Part shown: positions 56,401 through 64,000 of the stretch, piece after piece
How the letters are laid out: each line of letters starts with the position of its first letter
Numbering within the stretch: position 1 is the first letter of the stretch
NCBI RefSeq assembly: GCF_024679095.1
Contig: NC_066531.1
Span: 5,902,261-5,966,260 of the forward strand
Direction of reading: 5' to 3'
Source of the DNA: Eriocheir sinensis
Taxonomy: Eukaryota > Arthropoda > Malacostraca > Decapoda > Varunidae
Length of the DNA: 64,000 bases
Made by a program: the position numbers and the translations under genes
Notes under the pieces: model-generated
What the model saw: the letters and a program-made list of their open reading frames with translations, nothing else
The model's database searches: none
What the model was told of the DNA's origin: nothing

Positions 56401-56679
56401 CGAAGGTTTGGACATGTGAACAGAGCAGGGGAGGATACAGTGCTGGGAGGTTTGGAGAGATTGGCAAGACAGGGTGCCCAGTGCAGATGTAACTAACAGA
56501 TGTGGAGTAGAGGACCTGGAAACAGTGCTCAGAAGGGAAATACTCCGATGGTTTGGACATGTGAAGGGAGCAGGGGAGGATACAGTGCTGGGAGTTGTGG
56601 AGAGATTGGCAAGACAGGGTGTCCAGTGCAGCTAGATGTGGGTAAATGATGTGGAGTAGAGAACCTGGAAACAGTGCTC

Positions 56680-56940
56680 AGAAGGGAGACTCCTATAGTT
56701 TGGACATGTGAAAAGCAGGGGAGGATACAGTGCTGGGAGTTTTGGAGAGATTGAAAGTAAAAGGAAGGAGACCAGTTGGTAGACCTAGGAAAACGTGGAG
56801 AAGGTGTATACAGGAAGACTTGGCAGTGATGGGATTGGATGAGCATCAGGCAGAAGACAGAGCAGAATAGAGGAGACCCATAAAGCGTCCAACCGCTCAG
56901 GAAGAGTGAAAACGGACGTTAAACGAAATTAAGATGTTGA
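56680..56940 (+). pseudogene. RTE-like LINE C-terminus
   Basis: It reads KGRRPVGRPRKTWRRCIQED, LAVMGLDEHQAEDRAE, then RRPIKRPTA, a typical RTE/Craft-type C-terminal 'GRPRKRW...D......A.DR..WR' motif. The W codon of the final box is TAG. Confidence 0.72.
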
Positions 56941-57014
56941 TGATGATATCTAATAATAGAAGAAGAAAAGCTAATAACTAAGAACATTAAGTGACCTGTG
57001 GAAAGAATTAAAGC

Positions 57015-57160
57015 ACTTCTGCTACTCCCGGATACGTTCAGTTCACTCCCGACGCAGTAAAGTTACTGTCAGTGGAAATGGAGTTGATCGTTTCCGCACG
57101 GAGGACTTCTGCGGGGAGGCTGTTCCAGTGGCGGACGACTCTGTTCGAGGAAGGAAGTAT
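57015..57160 (-). pseudogene. LINE C-terminal fragment, second copy of the 56255 type
   Basis: The minus strand gives VVRHWNSLPAEV and the short tail, matching 56255-56400 with substitutions. Confidence 0.55.
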
Positions 57161-57354
57161 GGAGGAGGGAGGGATGGGAGCAAGTGTTTTTATTCTCTTC
57201 GTTAATCTTTGTTCTCTCGTTCCATCTCATCCTTCCACATGCTCACTGCCACATATACTTCACTACTCTGTTACTTAACTTTACTTTCTGATCATTTCAC
57301 ATTACTTTCAGATTAAATAAGTTAACTTCCTCTGCATTGCGCCACGTAGGGCAA

Positions 57355-57505
57355 CATCAGACGCTTTTAAAATTAGGAACATCAGACGTTTTTAAAATTA
57401 GGAACAGCAGACGCTTTTAAAATTAGGAACATCAGACGTTTTTAAAATTAGGAACAGCAGACGCATTACACATTAGGAACAGCAGACGCATTTAAAATTA
57501 GGAAG
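57355..57505 (+). repeat. 25-bp tandem repeat, about six copies
   Basis: Unit GAACATCAGACGTTTTTAAA plus ATTAG, alternating ACATCAG and ACAGCAG variants. AT-rich sequence follows to 57700. Confidence 0.85.
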
Positions 57506-57764
57506 AGTAATCACTTAAATTAACTTGAGAAACAAACAAAGATTAACATGATTCTGAGAGGAAGTAAGCACCCGTTTATTATAGATATACATGTCTGTAC
57601 ATCATCAAGACCCCAAGACCCAGACCAAGCATTCCTAAACGTATACTATAGTCGCAGCACACGAGTCTGAGGTCTTCGTTATCGTGTTCTGGCAACTTGC
57701 ACACACATGCACACACACACACAGCTACATAATCAGTGACCTTATTATATATATTTTTTTTACA

Positions 57765-58165
57765 ACAGAGGAGTGGCCGAAAGATAGAGAAGAGCTGTGT
57801 GAGTGGAGCCCCCCACACACGTGCGATGCATACTCCATACGAAAGCGGACAAGGCCTCTGTATATGGATAGCAACTGTGCGGGGGAGAAGAACTGGAGGA
57901 GACGATACAGAACGCCCAACCTCGAGGAAGCTGATTTAGTGAGAGAAGAGATGTGAAGTTTCCAGTTAAGATTTTGAGTTTAGGTTAGACCGAGGATATT
58001 TAGTTTTGAAGAATTATAAGGTGACAGCTGAATGTAGTTGAAAAATAGGGATAGGTGGATAAATTGGGTTTTTGCGGCATTGAAGGACACAAGGTTCCTT
58101 TTATCCCAATCGGAGATGATGGCAAGGTCTGAGGTTAAGTATTTTGCAGCCTCAGCCTTATAATC
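57765..58165 (-). mobile_element. LINE family J, copy 6: RT C-terminal fragment
   Basis: The minus strand reads RLGVLYRLLQFFSPAQLLSI, YRGLVRFRMEYASHVCGG and, upstream, the FNAAKTQFIHLSI-type segment up to about 58160. Truncated at both ends. Confidence 0.8.
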
Positions 58166-58382
58166 TAAAACAGATTTTTACGACAATTTCAATAATATGA
58201 TTAATACAGACAAATGTGTCCTATGCGTAGACTTGCCAGAGGTTGCCAGAGCATGATAATTCACACCTCAGTCTCGAGTGCCGCGACGAAAGCCAAGGCT
58301 GTTACACAGAGACGGACTTGACACAGCACCACTATAACTCCTCCTCCTCATCTCTCTCCTTTCCTTTCCCTCCTCTTCCTCC

Positions 58383-58463
58383 TCACTCAGGCTTAGTGAT
58401 GCGGATGACGAAGACGAGACCCTCCTTGTCACAGAAATAGTTTGGGACGGTGCGCCGCTCCAC
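58383..58463 (-). CDS. METTL27: METTL27-like last exon
   Basis: 27 codons from a CCTTCAG acceptor to TGA at 58385-58383. VERRTVPNYFCDKEGLVF then VIRITKPE, the terminal strand of the fold. Confidence 0.87.
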   Translation of the reverse strand: MERRTVPNYFCDKEGLVFVIRITKPE

Positions 58464-59356
58464 CTGAAGGAATTATGACCATCATTTCAAATACGTGACC
58501 TTCTCCTCCTGGCCAGCTGCTGACCATCTCCTTATACCAGTGTGTCGTGACAGGCGCCCATACAGTGAACAGCCCCGCCAGACATAAACCTTGATTAAAG
58601 TAAATGTTTTCTTGTACCAACGTTGCCAGATAATTGTACTCAGCCTCTTATATTTACCAACTTCCGACCCCATAACTTTCTCCTGGGGCTCAATAACTAG
58701 ATCCATTTATATCTGTCGTTAAAATAGTTAATTCCTGATGTTTCTTGGCAATAGTGGGGCGTCAAAAAACGGTAAATACTATGCTCTGAGTACGATAATC
58801 TGGCACCGGTGCTCCCTACCTTCTTCCACTTCCCGTCCGCCTCCAGCTGGTCCATGTAAGGCTCCAGCTTGTCCTTGTAGGAAGGCACGGTCTGTAGGTA
58901 CTCATGGCGCATCACGATGATCACGAAGCCTCCTGGAGTGCCGGAGAGGAGGAAATCAGTTAATCATTGGGGCTTACGCTAGGGGGCGCGTCGTCTAGCC
59001 CACCCTAGGAAAACCACCTCAAGGTTTACTCCAGGCAAACCTGAAGTCTCTATGTAGGCTCTTTCCCATCCTAAACGGCGCCTAAGTTCGCCTGTTTGAA
59101 AAGCCTCTCGTAAAAGTTGCTGGGATTACCATGAACTGTTTTGCGATCCTATAGTGATGGTTCTACACGTCTGTCACGATCTTCAACGGGAAAACCGCCC
59201 ATGAAAACCCAGTGAATCTTCTCAGTGGCCTTGGGAAATAGTCGTGGTGGAAGATCGGCACGCCCAGGAACAATGCTAACCTACGGGTCCTCGCACGAGT
59301 ATCTAAGCTGAGGATCCAGCTTCCAGCGCCTTCACCCGCTCAGCGGACCTTGCAAA

Positions 59357-59421
<65 letters not shown>

Positions 59422-61393
59422 CACCAGAGCCTTCGCACTCCTACTAACCATGAACGTTACATTTCAGCCCGGAATCGTGCCAAATCTATTATCCGACTTA
59501 CCAAAACCTCTTTCATCAATATAAAATGTCAACACCTTGCTTTTTTTCTAATTCTTCCCGTGACTTCTGGCACTTAACCAATAAGATCACCACTTTCACT
59601 TCTTCCTCTTTCCCTCCTCTCCATAACACTTACGGGAGCACTGCCGTCTCATCTATCTCTAAGGCTGAACTCTTCGCTCAAACTTTCTGTAAGAACTCCA
59701 CCCTGGACGATTCTGGGCATATTCCTCCTACTCATACCCCCTCTGACTCCTTTATGCCTGTTACTAAGATTCTACATAATGATGTCTTCTATGCCCTCTC
59801 TGGCCTCAACTCTCAGAAGGCTTATGGACCTGATGGAGTGCCTCCTATTGTCCTTAAAAACTATGCTTCCATGCCATTTGAATCAATCCTTAATCGGAAG
59901 ATCAAAAGCACCTTTCCACTTATAACCTTCTATCTGATCGCCAGTATGGGTTCCGCAAGGGGCGTTCCACTGGCGATCTTCTTGCTCTCTTAACTGACTC
60001 TTGGTCATCCTCTCTTAGCCATTTCGGTGAAACTTTCTCAGTTGCGCTAGACATATCGAAAGCCTTCCATAGAGTCTGGTACAAGTCTTTGCTTTCTAAA
60101 CTGCCCTCTTTTGGATTATATCCCTCTCTCTGTTCCCTTATCTCCAGTTTCCTTTCCGGCCGTTCTATCTCTGCTGTGGTAGACAGTCACTGATCTTCCC
60201 CTAAACCTATCAACAGTGGTGTTCCACATGGCTCTGTCCTATCACCCACTCTCTTCTTGTTATTCATCAATGATCTTTCCATAACAAGCTGTCCTGTCCA
60301 CTCATACGCCGACGTCTCCACTCCGCATTATTCAACTTCTTCCATTAGAAGGCCATCCCAACAAGAAGTACACGACTCCAGACTGGAGGCTGCAGAACGC
60401 TTAACCTCAGACCTTGCTATTATTTCCGATTGGGGTAGAAGGAACCTTGTGTCCTTCAATGCCTCAAAAACTCAATTTCTCCACCTATCAACTCTTCACA
60501 ATCTTCCAAACACCTATTCCCTATTCTTCGACAACACTTAGCTGTCACCTTCAACACTAAATACTCTCGGTCTATTCTTAACTCAAAATCTCGAACTGGA
60601 AACTTCATATCTCCTCTCTCGCTAAATCAGCTTCATCGAGGTTGGGCGTTCTGTATCGTCTCCTCCGGTTCTTCTCCCCCGCACTGTTGCTATCCATGCA
60701 CTGGGGCCTTGTCCGCCCTCGTATGGAGTATGCATCTCACGTGTGGGGGGGCTCCACTCAAACAGCTTTTCTGGACAGAGTGGAGTCTAAGGCTCTTCGT
60801 CTCATCAGCTCTCCTCCTCCAACTGATAGTCTTTTACCTCTTAAATTCCGTCGCGATGTTGCCTCTCATTCAATTTTCTATCGCTATTTTCACGCTGACT
60901 GCTCTTCTGAACTTGCTAACAGCATGCCTTCCCCCCTCCCGCGGCCCCGCTGCACACGACTTTCTACTCATGCTCATCCCTATATTGTCCAAACCCCTTA
61001 TGCAAGAGTTACCCAGCATCTTCACTCTTTCATTCCTCACGCTGGTATACTCTGGAACAATCTTCCTTCATCTGTATTTCCTCCTGCCTACGACTTGAAC
61101 TATTTCAAGAGGAGAGTATCAGGAGAGGAGAGTATCAGGACACCTCTCCTCCCGAAATTGACCCCTCTTTCGGCCACCTCTTGAATTTTTTTTTTTTTTT
61201 TTTTTAGGAGCAGCAAGTAGCGGGCTTTTTTTTTATATTAGTTTCCTTTGTGCCCTTGAGCTGTCTCCTTTGTTGTAAAAACACTCACTCACTCACTCAC
61301 CGTTCTTTGCGACGCGCACCAGGTCGTCGAGGCCACTGAGTGGGATGTGACCTTCGCCCATACCGCCCGAGATGACCACCAGGTCGTATGTGT

Positions 61394-61470
<77 letters not shown>

Positions 61471-63045
61471 AAAATACGTATATTAATCTTTACATATGAA
61501 ACAACAACGATAACAATAATTCCACTCACACAGCTCTCCTGGACAGAGTGGATTCTAAGGCTCTTCGTCTCATCAGCTCTCCTCCTTTTACTGACAACCT
61601 TCTACCTCTTAAATTCCTCCGCTATGTTGCCTCTTTTTCTGTCTTCTATCGATATCTTCATGATGACTGCTCTTCTGAACTTGCTAACTGCATTCCTCCC
61701 TCCTTCCCGCGGCCCCGCTGCACACGACTTTCTACTCATGCTCATCCCTATACTATCCAAACCCCTTATGCAAGAGGTAAACTCTGGAACAACCTTCCTT
61801 CGTCTGTATTTCCTCCTGCCTATGACTTGACTTATTTCAAGAAGAGTGTATCAAGACACCTCTCCACTCGAAATTGACCTCTCTTTTGGCTACTCTTTAC
61901 TTTTATCTTTTATGGGAGCGGCGAGTAGCGGGCTTTTTTTTTGGACTCTTCTTGTTGCCCTTGAGCCGTGTCCTTTGATGTAAAAAAAAACAAATTACAA
62001 ATACCTTTGGGCACGGTGGAGTGTCCGATGCCGATAAACTCCAGGAAGTCGTTGGTATAGATGCCAGTCTCCCGCAGCTTCATCATGCCCTCCGACGGGT
62101 CCACAGCGTCTATGTGCCTGTGGGAGTGGCTGTAGTAGTTGAAGTAGTAGCAGTATTATAAGTAGAGGTTATAGCATTAGTAGTAGTTGTTGGGAATCAG
62201 TAAATTTACCCTACCCAACAGTTAGGTCACTCGCAAAGTGAATAACACACCCGTCAGACAATCCCAAAGAAACAAGTGCTTACCAGCTATTAGGTGGTGA
62301 AGGTATCCAACAAGCACCTCCAGACAGCCGAACAAATAATAATCCTACCGGATCCGTGTAGTAAAAATATATCTGTCTCAAATAACTGCTGGGGGCACTT
62401 AGCTGAGAAGCGGGTTTCAAAAGATATTGTTGTCTCTGAAGTCTCGTTGCCGGGTGTAGTATCCCTCAGTCAGGTAATAGAAGGCACACTGCGTCCGAGT
62501 TAATGGGTGGGCTGCGGTGCCTTGGTCTTTACTTTGTGAAGGCCGGTGGTGGAGTGAGAGAAAACCAACCACGTGGGTCTGAAGCGATATTTTGAATTTC
62601 TCTCGCCAGATGGCGTGGCTTTCCTCTCTGTTTCCATCGGTTAAATTATCCTTGTTCTTTAATTTTAATTCAGTAAAGAACAATTAGTTATTATTTCATG
62701 AAAGGAAACACTTCACTATTGTTATTCCTTTTATGGTAAATGTGGTTAATCTTCAGGCAGTGAATAAGTTGATTCTGTCTCGGTTTGGGAGCCGATGACC
62801 GAAGTATTTAAGTACCATCCAAGGCTTATTTGAGCTCAGACGATACTCACAGTTGACTTGAACTCTCGGTCCGAGACTAGTTCCATAAGGGAAATAGTTA
62901 ATTTGTCTAATCCCCCGGTTAACTGGCCTAATTCCTAACATAGTATAGTCTATCGATTTTAACTTGAGCCCGTGGGCGCGACCCAAGGATTCCCCACGAG
63001 ACCGCGCTGGTGCCACATCACTCCATTACTCTCCTCGGAGAGGGT

Positions 63046-63089
<44 letters not shown>

Positions 63090-64000
63090 GGCAGCGCAGG
63101 GCGCGAGAGTGAGATCTACTTCATTTGTCCATTGTGGCGTAACGCTGAATGGTGCGGCCTGGCGCCTGTTGCCAAGGTCCGTCAGGCAGCAACGTTGCAT
63201 GAGGTTTACTGAGTCGTTGTCTTTCCCTCTAATCCCAAGCCATTCATAACACCACGCAGTCGTATTATGAATGTATGTAAATTCCATAAATAGATAACGT
63301 ACAGACTAACAGTGAGACAGAACGCCATGCGCAGGTCATCGCTAGATCAGTAAACAATTGGGGTTTCCCCGGGCCAGGTCACAGGGCTCAATTTTAAGTT
63401 AGATTCGATGGACTATAGTAATGCCGCTCCTGCCCGCTCCCAGTTCCCACCCAGCGGCTCTGCCTCTACACAAGCTGCTGTAATTTCCAACACATCATCT
63501 TCATCTCTTGGCGTTGGATTCGTGTTGAGGCTGAGGCACTGGCAGGCAGGAGGCAGTGGACTGGAGGATATTTAAGTATGGTGACTGGACATCCCCCTGT
63601 CTGCGGCCCTGCGGCACCCACCTGAAGCCTTCCCGGTGGAGTTCGCTGCCCACGCAGCCCGTCCCGGCGGCCACGTCCAGCACCCTGGCCTTGGCTCGCC
63701 GCTCCGGGGGTACGCAACGCAGCGCCTCCTCCAGCGTGATGGCGGGGCCACGGTACCCGCCTTTCCAGATCATCTAAGGGGACGGGGAAGCGGGTGATTA
63801 CAGATGCGTACCCCAGGGGCCGCATCACTTAACTCCCGGACCTCACGGAGTAGTCGCCGGTTTAACGCAAAATCATTCCAGCGATACCCTATGATTCTGC
63901 GTAGGCCCGTGGTACGAAAGGCAGCTCTCTCTCTCTCTCTCTCTCTCACCATCTCCTCGTAGTTCTCGGACCACTCGTCGTAGCCGGCCGCCATCTCCTC
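58383..64000 (-). CDS. METTL27: METTL27-like (WBSCR27-like) SAM-dependent methyltransferase, 3' six exons
   Basis: Exons on the minus strand: >64000-63950, 63773-63622, 62117-62005, 61393-61301, 58932-58820 and 58463-58383, ending in TGA. All joins keep frame with GT-AG introns. About 200 codons are visible. The order is YDEWSENYEE near the start, SAM-binding motif I VLDVAAGTGCVG, motif II DAVDPSEGM, then YDLVVISGGMGEGHIP, GGFVIIVMRHEYLQ and the short end FVIRITKPE. This is a class I Rossmann methyltransferase. The YD-W..Y start, the GALSDG-like central loop and the HEYL segment are those of METTL27. Substrate unknown. The 5' end lies beyond the window. Exons show no stop or frameshift, so it is probably functional, unlike every other gene here. 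Confidence 0.85.
58820..58932 (-). CDS. METTL27: METTL27-like exon e
   Basis: 113 bp from a CTCCAG acceptor to a GTAGGGA donor. It encodes GFVIIVMRHEYLQTVPSYKD and KLEPYMDQLEADGKWKK. Confidence 0.87.
58933..59357 (+). other. intron sequence, unassigned
   Basis: No recognised repeat or gene between exon e and the (CA)n tract at 59358-59416. Confidence 0.4.
59358..59416 (+). repeat. (CA)n microsatellite
   Basis: CA dinucleotides abutting the 5' truncation point of LINE copy 7. Confidence 0.93.
59417..61281 (+). mobile_element. LINE family J, copy 7, antisense in a METTL27-like intron
   Basis: 5'-truncated copy. SKAELFAQTFCKNSTLDDSG, AYGPDGVPPIVLKNY, then a deletion of the NYRPIALLSCLS segment before FESILNRKIK. 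RT blocks follow with INSGVPHGSVLSP (Q to H) and HSYADVST (YADD to YADV). The C-terminal part 60642-61184 (RLGVLYRLLRFFSPALLLSM, RPRMEYASHVWGG, LWNNLPSSVFPPAYD) is open. The full 3' tail runs to an A-run at 61276-61281, about 20 bp from exon d. Confidence 0.88.
61301..61393 (-). CDS. METTL27: METTL27-like exon d
   Basis: 93 bp. The acceptor AG is preceded by a (CT)n tract that is the whole polypyrimidine tract. The donor is in a tandem GTGA repeat. It encodes TYDLVVISGGMGEGHIPLSG and LDDLVRVAKN. Confidence 0.86.
61396..61467 (+). repeat. (GA)n microsatellite at the exon d acceptor
   Basis: Read on the gene strand this is a (CT)n tract ending CTCAG at the intron end. It serves as the polypyrimidine tract. 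Confidence 0.93.
61520..61991 (+). mobile_element. LINE family J, copy 8, antisense in the next METTL27-like intron
   Basis: Only the C-terminal segment (ALRLISSPPFTDNLLPLKFL, FPRPRCTRLSTHAHPYTIQT, LWNNLPSSVFPPAYD with a short internal deletion) plus the complete 3' tail GGGAGCGGCGAGTAGCGGGC and GCCCTTGAGCCGTGTCC. Its A-run ends at 61991, 14 bp from exon c. Confidence 0.87.
62005..62117 (-). CDS. METTL27: METTL27-like exon c: motif II
   Basis: 113 bp between ACTCCCACAG and GTATTTG. HIDAVDPSEGMMKLRETGIY holds the acidic residue expected to contact the ribose of SAM. LINE copy 8 ends 14 bp beyond its donor. Confidence 0.86.
62118..63621 (+). other. large intron between exons b and c
   Basis: 1.5 kb with a (CT)n tract at 63050-63086 and no gene recognised. 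62195-63010 has the even composition of unique or old repeat sequence. Confidence 0.45.
63622..63773 (-). CDS. METTL27: METTL27-like exon b: SAM motif I
   Basis: 152 bp after a CCCCTTAG acceptor, ending in phase 2 at a GTGGGTG donor. It encodes MIWKGGYRGPAITLEEAL and ARVLDVAAGTGCVGSELHRE. The glycine-rich loop binds the cofactor. Confidence 0.86.
63926..63947 (+). repeat. (CT)n microsatellite overlapping the exon a donor
   Basis: On the gene strand the donor reads GTGAGAGAGAG, so the splice site is part of the tract. Confidence 0.9.
63950..64000 (-). CDS. METTL27: METTL27-like exon a (partial)
   Basis: 17 codons (EEMAAGYDEWSENYEEM) to the window edge. The donor GTGAGAG at 63949-63943 runs directly into a (GA)n tract on the minus strand (63926-63947). 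The ATG at the third codon could be the translation start, but the frame remains open to the edge. Confidence 0.82.

Larger units (their letters stand above)
55575..56750 (+). repeat. ~145-bp repeated LINE C-terminal segment, five partial or full copies
   Basis: Copies start near 55575, 55727, 56385, 56468 and 56612. The shared text includes GATGTGGAGTAGAGGACCTG, GGTTTGGACATGTGAA and GGGGAGGATACAGTGCTGGG. In the right frame this is the 'LRWFGHVKR' C-terminal motif of RTE-like LINEs. SINE B copy 4 and another LINE piece sit between copies 2 and 3. Confidence 0.75.

Noticed and set aside
63466..63828. 120-codon minus-strand frame overlapping METTL27-like exon b
   Set aside because: Wrong frame. 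The exon frame with the SAM motif and splice sites is clear.

Overview
The window looks like nuclear DNA of an arthropod, most likely a decapod crustacean. The basis is spliced coding exons with GT-AG introns, very dense (CT)n, (GT)n and (CA)n microsatellites, several tRNA-derived SINE families, and a mixture of Ty3/gypsy elements with env genes, Polinton/Maverick, piggyBac, PIF/Harbinger, Mutator-like and non-LTR elements. No bacterial gene organisation is present. The lineage call is inference; no ribosomal or mitochondrial marker is present.

Layout. 1-453: short acidic coding fragment of unknown origin. 454-10942: a nearly complete but dead Ty3/gypsy element with two LTRs, candidate primer site and polypurine tract, protease, RT, RNase H, integrase and an F-type envelope gene. 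10942-11330: microsatellites. 11530-13794: a piggyBac transposase pseudogene (minus strand) split by a SINE. 13985-18312: three copies of one LINE family in alternating orientation. 18340-22090: PIF/Harbinger-type transposase exons and rearranged duplicates. 22398-23356: a Mutator-like element with foldback-like ends. 23690-25500: LINE ends, a 27-bp minisatellite and CT tracts.

25740-48290 is a nest of insertions. A second gypsy-type element (integrase tail plus envelope gene) is cut by a 21-kb PIF/Harbinger element (27167-48165, CAG target duplication, matching inverted ends, remnants of both a HARBI1-like transposase and a Myb/SANT gene). A tRNA-derived SINE lies in that element. Inside the SINE sits a 13,078-bp Polinton/Maverick-type element (30899-43976) flanked by a 6-bp target duplication, AGTGTG. 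It is organised as a giant palindrome: two ~6.26-kb inverted arms, each with a protein-primed family B DNA polymerase gene, around a 543-bp unique core that holds a fragment of an adenain-like cysteine protease. This is the most unusual feature of the window.

48640-58165: more copies of the same LINE family, a pyrimidine-rich tract, another SINE and tandemly repeated LINE pieces. 58383-64000: the only recognisable host gene, a METTL27-like (WBSCR27-like) SAM-dependent methyltransferase on the minus strand, six exons visible, with the 5' end beyond the window edge. Two LINE copies and several microsatellites sit directly beside its splice sites.

Almost every mobile-element gene carries stops, frameshifts or altered catalytic residues. 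The methyltransferase exons are clean and splice in phase. All calls come from reading the sequence; no database search or alignment was run.
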